A stretch of DNA of 64,000 nt from Citrobacter amalonaticus (GTDB lineage Bacteria > Pseudomonadota > Gammaproteobacteria > Enterobacterales > Enterobacteriaceae). This document shows, in pieces, positions 13,332 through 21,417 of the stretch. A model generated the notes under the pieces. That model saw only the letters and a program-made list of their open reading frames with translations, was not told where the DNA came from and made no database searches. Position numbers and translations under genes: made by a program. The first letter of the stretch is position 1, and each line of letters starts with the position of its first letter. The stretch spans positions 310,001 to 374,000 of the forward strand of contig NZ_JAGTXM010000004.1 of NCBI RefSeq assembly GCF_018252635.1, given 5' to 3'.

Positions 13332-13556
13332 ATGAACAATCGCTGGCAACGCGCCGGGCAAAAGGTAAAACCCGGTATGAAAATAGCAGGTAAGCTGGTG
13401 CTACTGACCGCGCTGCGCTATGGCCCGGCAGGGGTAGCAGGGTGGGCGGTGAAATCCGTCGCCCGACGTCCGCTGAAAATGTTGCTGGCGTTGGCCCTGG
13501 AACCGGTTTTGAGCCGTATGGCGGCGAAACTCTCAAAACGTTACGCCGGGCGTTAA
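13332..13556 (+). CDS. pspD: Phage shock protein D
   Basis: 74 residues from ATG 13332 ([20 protein letters not shown]). It resembles E. coli PspD through its length, with conserved [20 protein letters not shown] and [14 protein letters not shown]. It is a small basic, membrane-associated protein of uncertain role in the psp response. A longer in-frame ORF from 13209 overlaps pspC and is not the real start. It is the last psp gene here: no pspE follows. Confidence 0.93.
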   Translation: MNNRWQRAGQKVKPGMKIAGKLVLLTALRYGPAGVAGWAVKSVARRPLKMLLALALEPVLSRMAAKLSKRYAGR

Positions 13557-13717
13557 CCGCAACCCGTTATTACAGTAACAATTAAATCACATCTGAATTA
13601 TTAATTTGCGGCAGCTCACAAATACGATCGTTGGGCTGCGCATTTCCTGTTGATTTCCCCCTTAAACACCGTTAACTGCATTGACAGCTAATTTTTGCGG
13701 GAGTAGTCTCCTTATCC

Positions 13718-13733
13718 ATGGGACCGCTACCAC
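13718..13733 (+). promoter_or_regulatory. Candidate YcjW operator upstream of ycjM
   Basis: ATGGGACCGCTACCAC is an imperfect palindrome around a central CG, typical of LacI-family operators. The identical 16 bases recur at 23656-23671. It sits 12 bases ahead of the ycjM GTG start, so bound repressor would block the operon. The assignment to YcjW is inferred from operon context and the exact duplication. Confidence 0.7.
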
Positions 13734-13744
13734 GGAAATGTAAA

Positions 13745-15427
13745 GTGAGTCATAAAATAAAGTGTTACCTGAATGACATCTATGGTGAGACATTTACAGT
13801 ATTGCACTACGAAGTACTGAAGGCTCGCATGGATAAATCTTGTCATTTAATTAATAAAAAACGCAAATTGCATTGGGATGAGAGTGATGTCGTCCTGATT
13901 ACCTATGCCGATCAATTTCGAAGTGATGACCATAAGCCTCTGCCAACGTTTAATCTGTTCTATCGGCAATGGCTGGAAACGATATTTTCACATGTTCATT
14001 TATTACCTTTTTACCCGTGGTCATCTGATGATGGATTCTCAGTAATTGATTATCTTCAGGTCGCAAAGGAAACAGGAGAGTGGAAGGATATTGATGAACT
14101 TGGTCAGTCCTGTAAACTGATGTTTGATTTCGTTTGCAACCATATGTCAGCGAAAAGCGAATGGTTCAAAAGCTATTTAAATAAGAATCCTGAGTTTGAC
14201 AATTTCTTTATTTCCATGGACCCTGCGGTTGATCTCAGCGCCGTCACGCGTCCACGCGCACTCCCGCTGTTGACCCCATTCACGCTGACAGATAATACAA
14301 TTCGACATCTCTGGACCACCTTCAGTGACGATCAGATAGACCTGAACTATGCGAATCCTGACGTGCTGATCGCGATGGTTGATGTGTTACTCACCTATCT
14401 GGAAAAAGGGGCCGATTATGTCCGACTGGACGCCGTGGGCTTCATGTGGAAAGACCCTGGCACATCGTGTATTCATTTGCCAAAAACCCACAAGCTAATC
14501 AAACTGTTTCGCGCTATTGCTGATGACGTCGCACCGGGAACGGTGATTATTACGGAAACCAACGTACCGCATCAGGACAACATTTCGTATTTCGGTAATG
14601 GCCTGGATGAGGCGCAAATGGTGTATCAATTTTCGCTTCCTCCGCTGGTGCTTCACGCCGTTCATCGGCAGGATGTATCAGCGTTATGTCGCTGGGGCGC
14701 GTCATTGCAATTGCCCTCCCGTCAGACCACCTGGTTCAATTTTCTTGCTTCGCATGACGGCATCGGGCTTAATCCGCTGCGCGGCCTTTTGCCGGAAGAT
14801 GAAATTTTAAAACTGGTGACAGAATTACAACAGGAAGGGGCGCTCGTAAACTGGAAAAATAATCCTGATGGCACGCGTAGTCCCTATGAAATAAATGTCA
14901 CATATATGGATGCGCTCAGTCCTCAGTGCGCCAGTGATGATGAACGCCTCAATCGATTTTTACTTGCCCATGCCATATTACTCTCTTTTCCTGGTGTGCC
15001 CGCGATCTATATTCAGAGTATGCTGGGGTCGAGAAATGATTATGAAGGGGTGAAAACGCTCGGCTATAATCGCGCGATTAATCGTAAAAAATATAACGCT
15101 GAAATGATGGCGGCAGAACTGGAAGATGAAAATAACTTTCGCAGTGGTGTATATCATAAGTTATCACGACTGATTAGACTTCGCAGAAATAATAAAGCCT
15201 TTCACCCGGGTAGTCATTTCGAGATAACCGCGATCTCATCCGCTGTGATGCAAATTAAGCGTGAGTCTATTCAGGGTGAACGCATTACTGCGCTATTTAA
15301 CATCAGTGATAAGAATCAAAAAATAACTTACAACGGTCAAGAGGGATTTGACCTCATCAGTAGAGTAACTATTTCTGATGAGGAAATAACGCTGCACCCC
15401 TGGCAGATTATGTGGATTAAAAAATAA
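13745..15427 (+). CDS. ycjM: Glucosylglycerate phosphorylase YcjM (GH13)
   Basis: 560 residues from GTG 13745, which gives an N-terminus VSHKIKCYLNDIYGETFT aligned with E. coli YcjM (559 residues). The ATG at 13718 lies inside the candidate operator and is rejected. It is a GH13 sucrose-phosphorylase-like enzyme; E. coli YcjM has been reported to cleave 2-O-alpha-glucosyl-D-glycerate with phosphate. Family residues are visible: the nucleophile Asp in DYVRLDAVGFMWK, the acid/base Glu in VIITETNVPH, and ASHDGIGLNP. First gene of ycjM-V-ompG. Confidence 0.93.
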   Translation: MSHKIKCYLNDIYGETFTVLHYEVLKARMDKSCHLINKKRKLHWDESDVVLITYADQFRSDDHKPLPTFNLFYRQWLETIFSHVHLLPFYPWSSDDGFSVIDYLQVAKETGEWKDIDELGQSCKLMFDFVCNHMSAKSEWFKSYLNKNPEFDNFFISMDPAVDLSAVTRPRALPLLTPFTLTDNTIRHLWTTFSDDQIDLNYANPDVLIAMVDVLLTYLEKGADYVRLDAVGFMWKDPGTSCIHLPKTHKLIKLFRAIADDVAPGTVIITETNVPHQDNISYFGNGLDEAQMVYQFSLPPLVLHAVHRQDVSALCRWGASLQLPSRQTTWFNFLASHDGIGLNPLRGLLPEDEILKLVTELQQEGALVNWKNNPDGTRSPYEINVTYMDALSPQCASDDERLNRFLLAHAILLSFPGVPAIYIQSMLGSRNDYEGVKTLGYNRAINRKKYNAEMMAAELEDENNFRSGVYHKLSRLIRLRRNNKAFHPGSHFEITAISSAVMQIKRESIQGERITALFNISDKNQKITYNGQEGFDLISRVTISDEEITLHPWQIMWIKK

Positions 15428-15439
15428 AAGGAACGTCTG

Positions 15440-16732
15440 ATGCTCAAAACGAAAATTGTGCTGCTATCAGCACTGGTTTCCTGCGCCCTGATTTCAGGAT
15501 GTAAGGACGATAAATCCGCTCCAGTTTCAATTGAGTTTATGCACTCCTCGGTGGAACAAGAGCGCCAGGCTGTCATTTCGAAACTAATTGAACGCTTTGA
15601 AAAAGCGAACCCGGGGATCAGCGTAAAACAGGTGCCAGTGGAAGAAGATGCTTACAACACAAAAGTGATCACCCTGGCGAGAAGCGGCTCGTTACCTGAA
15701 GTGATCGAAACCAGTCATGACTATGCCAAAGTGATGGACAAAGAATCGCTTATCGACCGGGATGCGGTGGCGAATGTGATCCATGAGGTGGGTAAGACAG
15801 CATTCTATGATGGTGTATTACGCATAGTGCGTACCGAAGATGGCGAGGCATGGACAGGTGTACCGGTCAGCGCCTGGATAGGCGGTATCTGGTATCGCAA
15901 AGATATCCTTGCGAAAGCCAGCTTGCCTGAACCCAAAAACTGGCATGACTTGCTGAATGTCGCACAAAAGCTAAACGATCCCGCCAGCAAGAAATATGGC
16001 ATCGCACTGCCCACGGCAGAGAGTGTGCTTACCGAGCAGTCCTTCTCACAGTTTGCGCTTTCCAATCAGGCCAACGTTTTTGACGCACAGGGAAAAATAA
16101 CCCTCGACACGCCAGAAATGGCACAGGCGCTGGAATATTATCGTTCGCTTGCCAAAAACACGATGCCCGGTTCTAACGACATCATGGAAGTGAAAGATGC
16201 CTTTATGAACGGTACTGCGCCGATGGCAATCTATTCAACCTATATCCTTCCTGCGGTGATCAAAGAGGGCAATCCGCAAAATGTCGGATTCGTGGTCCCG
16301 ACGGAAAAAAACGCGGCGGTTTACGGCATGCTGACCTCGCTTACCATCACGGCGGGCCAGAAGTCTGAAGAGACTGAAGCGGCTGAGAAGTTTGTGGCGT
16401 TTATGGAGCAGGCAGACAACATTGCGGACTGGGTGATGATGTCACCTGGCGCGGCGCTGCCGGTGAATAAAGCCGTGGTAGAAACCGCGACATGGAAGGA
16501 TAACCCTGTCATCAAAGCATTAGGTACGTTGCCTGATCAACTCATTGCCGAATTGCCCAACGTTCAGGTGTTTGGGGCGGTGGGCGATAAAAACTTTACC
16601 CGCATGGGGGACGTCACCGGATCCGGCGTGGTGAGTACGATGGTGCATAACGTCACGGTTGGAAAGGCCGATCTCCCTGCAACCCTCATGGCAAGCCAGA
16701 AAAAGCTGGATGACCTTATCGAGCAACGCTAA
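15440..16732 (+). CDS. ycjN: ABC sugar transporter solute-binding lipoprotein YcjN
   Basis: 430 residues. A lipoprotein signal ends in the lipobox LISGC near residue 21, so the mature protein is anchored by an acylated cysteine. The rest is an SBP family 1 sugar-binding fold. It should deliver a glucoside, probably a disaccharide or glucosyl-polyol, to YcjOP; the exact ligand is not established. AAAGGAACG precedes the ATG, 13 bases past the ycjM stop. Confidence 0.93.
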   Translation: MLKTKIVLLSALVSCALISGCKDDKSAPVSIEFMHSSVEQERQAVISKLIERFEKANPGISVKQVPVEEDAYNTKVITLARSGSLPEVIETSHDYAKVMDKESLIDRDAVANVIHEVGKTAFYDGVLRIVRTEDGEAWTGVPVSAWIGGIWYRKDILAKASLPEPKNWHDLLNVAQKLNDPASKKYGIALPTAESVLTEQSFSQFALSNQANVFDAQGKITLDTPEMAQALEYYRSLAKNTMPGSNDIMEVKDAFMNGTAPMAIYSTYILPAVIKEGNPQNVGFVVPTEKNAAVYGMLTSLTITAGQKSEETEAAEKFVAFMEQADNIADWVMMSPGAALPVNKAVVETATWKDNPVIKALGTLPDQLIAELPNVQVFGAVGDKNFTRMGDVTGSGVVSTMVHNVTVGKADLPATLMASQKKLDDLIEQR

Positions 16733-16749
16733 CAGGGAAATGGAACGCC

Positions 16750-17634
16750 GTGATGAAAAGGTTTTTTTCAGGTCGCTCTGATATGCCGTTTGCCATGCTC
16801 CTCCTGGCGCCCAGCCTGCTGTTGCTGGGCGGTCTGGTGGTCTGGCCGATGGTTTCGAATATTGAAATCAGCTTTATGCGGTTGCCGCTTAACCCGCGCA
16901 TTGAATCCACCTTCGTCGGACTGAGCAACTACACCCGTATTTTAGCCGATCCCGGCTTCTGGCATTCGCTGTGGATGACCGTCTGGTATACCGCGCTGGT
17001 CGTGCTGGGAAGTACCGCGCTCGGGCTTGGCGTAGCGATGTTTTTTAATCGCGAATTCCGTCTGCGTAAAACGGCGCGTTCACTGGTGATCCTCTCCTAT
17101 GTCACGCCGTCCATTTCGCTGGTTTTCGCGTGGAAGTACATGTTCAACAGCGGTTACGGCATCGTGAACTATCTCGGGGTCGATCTCCTGCATCTGTACG
17201 ATCAGGCACCGCTGTGGTTCGACAACCCCGGCAGCAGCTTTGTTCTGGTGGTGTTGTTCGCCATCTGGCGTTACTTCCCGTATGCCTTTATTTCGTTTCT
17301 GGCGATTTTACAAACCATCGATAAATCACTGTACGAAGCCGCCGAAATGGATGGCGCGAATGTCTGGCAACGTTTTCGGATCGTGACGTTGCCCGCCATT
17401 ATGCCGGTACTGGCGACCGTGATTACGTTACGCACCATCTGGATGTTTTACATGTTCGCCGATGTTTATCTGTTGACCACCAAAGTCGATATTCTCGGCG
17501 TGTATCTCTATAAAACAGCCTTTGCCTTTAATGATTTAGGAAAAGCGGCGGCAATTTCCGTGGTGCTCTTCGTCATTATTTTCGCAGTCATCCTGCTAAC
17601 CAGAAAACGGGTGAACCTCAATGGCAACAAATAA
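16750..17634 (+). CDS. ycjO: ABC sugar transporter permease YcjO
   Basis: 294 residues. It is a MalF-type inner-membrane permease. The first span is at residues 11-32 (DMPFAMLLLAPSLLLLGGLVVWPMV), with further spans following. The EAA loop is EAAEMDGANVWQRFRIVTLPAIMP near residue 196, the docking site for the ATPase YcjV. The 14-base overlap with ycjP indicates coupled translation. Annotated from E. coli YcjO. Confidence 0.94.
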   Translation: MMKRFFSGRSDMPFAMLLLAPSLLLLGGLVVWPMVSNIEISFMRLPLNPRIESTFVGLSNYTRILADPGFWHSLWMTVWYTALVVLGSTALGLGVAMFFNREFRLRKTARSLVILSYVTPSISLVFAWKYMFNSGYGIVNYLGVDLLHLYDQAPLWFDNPGSSFVLVVLFAIWRYFPYAFISFLAILQTIDKSLYEAAEMDGANVWQRFRIVTLPAIMPVLATVITLRTIWMFYMFADVYLLTTKVDILGVYLYKTAFAFNDLGKAAAISVVLFVIIFAVILLTRKRVNLNGNK

Positions 17635-18463
17635 GCGCAGGTCAGAACGTGTCGGTTTTTACTGCGGATTAATCGTCTTTTTGATCATCACGCTGTTTCC
17701 CTTTTTCGTGATGCTGATGACCTCGTTCAAGAGTGCGAAAGAGGCGATATCGCTCCATCCCACGTTGTTACCGCAGGACTGGACGCTGGAACACTATATC
17801 GACATTTTTAATCCGCTGATTTTTCCCTTTGTCGATTATTTCCGTAATAGCCTGGTGGTGTCTGTTGTTTCTTCGGTGGTGGCCGTGTTCCTTGGCGTGC
17901 TCGGTGCCTATGCGCTCTCGCGTTTGCGCTTTAAGGGGCGGATGACCATTAATGCCAGTTTCTACACCGTATATATGTTCTCTGGCATTTTACTGGTGGT
18001 GCCGCTGTTCAAAATCATCACTGCGCTGGGTATTTACGACACGGAAATGGCGCTGATTGTCACCATGGTGACTCAGACGTTGCCCACCGCGGTATTCATG
18101 CTGAAAAGCTATTTCGACACCATCCCGGATGAGATAGAAGAAGCGGCGATGATGGACGGTCTGAATCGTCTGCAAATTATCTTTCGTATCACCGTGCCGC
18201 TGGCGATGTCCGGGCTGGTTTCGGTGTTTGTCTACTGCTTTATGGTGGCCTGGAACGACTATCTGTTTGCGTCAATTTTCCTCTCCAACGCCAGCAATTT
18301 CACCTTACCTGTCGGCCTGAATGCCTTATTCAGCACGCCGGATTATATCTGGGGACGCATGATGGCGGCGTCACTGGTGACGGCGTTACCGGTCGTCATT
18401 ATGTATGCGCTTTCGGAACGTTTTATTAAGAGTGGTTTGACCGCTGGTGGCGTGAAGGGCTAA
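17621..18463 (+). CDS. ycjP: ABC sugar transporter permease YcjP
   Basis: 280 residues. It is a MalG-type permease with a first span at residues 14-34 (GLIVFLIITLFPFFVMLMTSF) and the EAA loop EEAAMMDGLNRLQIIFRITVPLAM. With YcjO, YcjN and YcjV it completes a CUT1-type importer. It overlaps the end of ycjO by 14 bases. Confidence 0.94.
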   Translation: MATNKRRSERVGFYCGLIVFLIITLFPFFVMLMTSFKSAKEAISLHPTLLPQDWTLEHYIDIFNPLIFPFVDYFRNSLVVSVVSSVVAVFLGVLGAYALSRLRFKGRMTINASFYTVYMFSGILLVVPLFKIITALGIYDTEMALIVTMVTQTLPTAVFMLKSYFDTIPDEIEEAAMMDGLNRLQIIFRITVPLAMSGLVSVFVYCFMVAWNDYLFASIFLSNASNFTLPVGLNALFSTPDYIWGRMMAASLVTALPVVIMYALSERFIKSGLTAGGVKG

Positions 18464-18491
18464 AGCGGCCTGTTTAATCAAGGAGTTGTAA

Positions 18492-19544
18492 ATGAAAAAG
18501 TTAGTAGCGACGGCACCGCGTGTTGCGGCACTTGTGGAGTATGACGATCGCCCGGTGCAGGCAAATGAAGTGAAAATCCGCGTACGGTTTGGCGCGCCGA
18601 AGCACGGTACAGAAGTGGTGGATTTTCGAGCCGCCAGCCCGTTTATCAATGAAGATTTTGACGCCCAGTGGCAGATGTTTATGCCGCGTGCGGAAGGCGC
18701 ACCGCGCGGCATCGAATTTGGTAAGTTTCAGCTCGGTAATATGGTGGTCGGCGACATTATCGAATGCGGGCAGGATGTCACTGACTACGCCGTGGGCGAC
18801 AGCGTTTGCGGTTACGGCCCTTTAGCCGAGACGGTCATTGTTAACGGCGTGAACAATTATAAACTGCGCAAAATGCCGCAGGGAAGCTCATGGAAAAATG
18901 CCGTCTGCTATGACCCGGCTCAGTTTGCGATGAGCGGCGTGCGTGATGCCAACGTGCGAGTAGGGGATTTTGTGGTCGTCGTTGGTCTCGGGGCGATTGG
19001 CCAAATCGCGGTACAGCTGGCGAAAAAAGCGGGTGCAACCATGGTGATTGGTATTGACCCGATTAGCCATCGCTGTGATATCGCCCGTCGTCACGGCGCT
19101 GACGTCTGTTTGAACCCGATTGGTAACGATGTCGGTAAAGAGATCAAAGCGCTCACCGGTAAGCAGGGCGCGGATGTGATTATCGAAACCAGTGGCTTTG
19201 CAGATGCATTGCAATCGGCGTTACGCGGGCTGGCCTACGGCGGCACCATCTCCTACGTCGCGTTTGCCAAGCCGTTTGCGGAGGGATTTAACCTGGGACG
19301 CGAAGCGCATTTCAACAACGCCAAAATTGTTTTCTCCCGCGCCTGTAGCGAACCGAATCCGGACTATCCGCGCTGGAACCGAAAACGCATCGAAGAAACC
19401 TGCTGGGAATTGCTAATGAACGGTTATCTGAATTGTGACGATCTCATCGACCCGGTGGTGACCTTTGCCAACAGTCCGGAAAGCTATATGCAGTATGTCG
19501 ACAGACATCCGGAACAGAGCATCAAAATGGGCGTCACCTTTTAA
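18492..19544 (+). CDS. ycjQ: Zinc-dependent guloside 3-dehydrogenase YcjQ
   Basis: 350 residues, medium-chain dehydrogenase fold. The NAD-binding motif is VVGLGAIGQIAVQLAKKAGA near residue 160. E. coli YcjQ has been reported to interconvert D-gulosides and 3-keto-gulosides with NAD. The usual catalytic-zinc CGSDLH motif is absent, and GAPKHGTEVVDF takes its place, as in this subfamily. It works with YcjR and YcjS, which would epimerise glucosides through 3-keto intermediates. AAGGAG precedes the ATG. Confidence 0.92.
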   Translation: MKKLVATAPRVAALVEYDDRPVQANEVKIRVRFGAPKHGTEVVDFRAASPFINEDFDAQWQMFMPRAEGAPRGIEFGKFQLGNMVVGDIIECGQDVTDYAVGDSVCGYGPLAETVIVNGVNNYKLRKMPQGSSWKNAVCYDPAQFAMSGVRDANVRVGDFVVVVGLGAIGQIAVQLAKKAGATMVIGIDPISHRCDIARRHGADVCLNPIGNDVGKEIKALTGKQGADVIIETSGFADALQSALRGLAYGGTISYVAFAKPFAEGFNLGREAHFNNAKIVFSRACSEPNPDYPRWNRKRIEETCWELLMNGYLNCDDLIDPVVTFANSPESYMQYVDRHPEQSIKMGVTF

Positions 19545-19563
19545 TTAACAGGGAAGAAAACAG

Positions 19564-20352
19564 ATGAAGATTGGTACTCAGAATCAGGCATTTTTCCCGG
19601 AAAACATCCTGGAGAAGTTTCGTTATATCAAGGAGATGGGCTTTGATGGTTTTGAAATTGACGGCAAACTGCTGGTCAATCACCTCGATGAAGTCAAAGC
19701 CGCCATCAAAGAAACGGGCTTGCCGGTGACGACCGCCTGTGGCGGCTATGACGGTTGGATCGGCGATTTTATCGAAGAACGTCGTCTGAATGGCCTGAAG
19801 CAGATTGAGCGTATTCTCGAAGCCCTGGCGGAAGTGGGGGGACAAGGCATCATTGTGCCTGCCGCATGGGGGATGTTCACGTTCCGCCTGCCGCCGATGG
19901 TCTCACCGCGAAGTCTCGAAGGCGATCGCAACACGGTCAGCGACTCGTTACGCTATCTCGACAAGGTGGCGGCACGCACCGGAACCACCGTCTATCTGGA
20001 GCCGCTTAACCGCTATCAGGATCACATGATCAACACGCTGGCAGATGCCCGTCGCTACATCGTCGAAAATGGGCTGAAGCATGTGAAGATTATCGGCGAT
20101 TTCTATCACATGAATATTGAAGAAGATGACATGGCAAAAGCGCTGCACGATAACCGGGATCTGCTGGGTCATGTGCATATCGCAGATAACCACCGTTATC
20201 AGCCGGGTACGGGGACGCTGAATTTCCGTCGGCTGTTTGACCAATTGCGTGAAGACAATTATCAGGGTTATGTGGTGTATGAAGGCCGGGTTCGCGCAGA
20301 AAATCTGTCTGAAGCCTACCGTCAGTCATTGGCCTGGTTGCGTACCTGCTAA
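19564..20352 (+). CDS. ycjR: 3-dehydro-guloside 4-epimerase YcjR
   Basis: 262 residues, xylose-isomerase-like TIM barrel (AP endonuclease family 2). Likely metal ligands are the Glu in VYLEPLNRY, the Asp and His in KIIGDFYHMN, the His in HVHIADNHR and the Glu in GYVVYEGRV. E. coli YcjR is reported as the C4 epimerase of the YcjSRQ pathway. It lies between the two dehydrogenase genes, which fits that role. Confidence 0.92.
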   Translation: MKIGTQNQAFFPENILEKFRYIKEMGFDGFEIDGKLLVNHLDEVKAAIKETGLPVTTACGGYDGWIGDFIEERRLNGLKQIERILEALAEVGGQGIIVPAAWGMFTFRLPPMVSPRSLEGDRNTVSDSLRYLDKVAARTGTTVYLEPLNRYQDHMINTLADARRYIVENGLKHVKIIGDFYHMNIEEDDMAKALHDNRDLLGHVHIADNHRYQPGTGTLNFRRLFDQLREDNYQGYVVYEGRVRAENLSEAYRQSLAWLRTC

Positions 20353-20361
20353 GAGGTGGCC

Positions 20362-21417
20362 GTGAAAAGTGCAATGACACACTCTCCGCTGCGCGTCGCC
20401 ATTATTGGCGCCGGACAGGTCGCGGATAAGGTTCATGCTTCGTATTACTGTACGCGTGAGGATCTGGAACTGGTGGCTGTTTGTGACAGCCGCCTGTCTC
20501 AGGCACAAGCGCTGGCGGAAAAATACGGTCAGGCGCAGGCCTGGGAGGATCCCCAGTTGATGCTGAAAGCGGTGAAGCCCGATATCGTAAGCATCTGTTC
20601 GCCCAATCGCTTCCACTTTGAACATACCCTGTTGGCGTTAGAGGCGGGTTGCCATGTGATGTGTGAAAAGCCGCCTGCCATGACGGCGGAACAGGCACTG
20701 ATCATGTGCAAGACCGCGCGTCGGATGGGGAAAGTGCTGGCCTATGATTTTCACCATCGTTTTGCCCTGGATACCCAATTGCTGCGTGAACAGGTCACAA
20801 CGGGTGTGCTCGGTGAGATTTACGTGACCAACGCCAGAGCGTTGCGTCGCTGCGGCGTGCCCGGCTGGGGAGTCTTCACCAATAAAGCCTTACAGGGCGG
20901 CGGACCGCTAATCGATCTTGGCGTTCATATGCTGGATGCGGCGATGTATGTCCTGGGTTTTCCGCTGGTGAAACGGGTTTGGGCGCATAGCTTCCAGAAA
21001 ATCGGCACACAGAAGCATTGTGGTCAGTTTGGTGAGTGGGACCCTGCGAACTATACCGTTGAGGATTCACTCTTTGGCACTATTGAGTTTCATAACGGCA
21101 GCATCCTGCGTCTGGAAACCGCCTTTGCGCTGAATATTCCTGAACAATCCATCATGAATGTGAATTTTTGTGGTGATAAAGCGGGAGCGACACTGTTTCC
21201 CGCCCAGGTGTATACCGATCGAAATGGCGAACTGGAGACGCTTTTTACGCGTGAGCAGGCTGACGATCAGCGCCATTTCCGCAGTATGGAAGCCTTTGTA
21301 AACCATGTGCAGGGTCAGGCGATCACCATCGCGGATGCGGAGCAAGGCTTCGTGATACAGCAGTTGGTCGCGGCGCTTTATCAGTCAGCCGAAACAGGGA
21401 TGTGTGTGGAACTATGA
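20362..21417 (+). CDS. ycjS: Glucoside 3-dehydrogenase YcjS
   Basis: 351 residues from GTG 20362, five bases after AAGAGG; this length equals E. coli YcjS and the product begins KSAMTHSPLRVAIIGAGQVA. It is a GFO/IDH/MocA oxidoreductase: an N-terminal Rossmann fold with AIIGAGQVADK, then CEKPPAMT and the conserved GGGPLIDLGVHMLDAA. It oxidises the C3 hydroxyl of a glucoside with NAD in the proposed pathway. The stop overlaps the ycjT start as ATGA. Confidence 0.92.
   Translation: MKSAMTHSPLRVAIIGAGQVADKVHASYYCTREDLELVAVCDSRLSQAQALAEKYGQAQAWEDPQLMLKAVKPDIVSICSPNRFHFEHTLLALEAGCHVMCEKPPAMTAEQALIMCKTARRMGKVLAYDFHHRFALDTQLLREQVTTGVLGEIYVTNARALRRCGVPGWGVFTNKALQGGGPLIDLGVHMLDAAMYVLGFPLVKRVWAHSFQKIGTQKHCGQFGEWDPANYTVEDSLFGTIEFHNGSILRLETAFALNIPEQSIMNVNFCGDKAGATLFPAQVYTDRNGELETLFTREQADDQRHFRSMEAFVNHVQGQAITIADAEQGFVIQQLVAALYQSAETGMCVEL

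Noticed and set aside
13718-13744. ATG at 13718 as the ycjM start
   Set aside because: It lies inside the 16-bp operator candidate, and homology to YcjM begins at GTG 13745.
20356-20361. GTG at 20356 as the ycjS start
   Set aside because: It overlaps the ribosome site AAGAGG; GTG 20362 gives the E. coli length.
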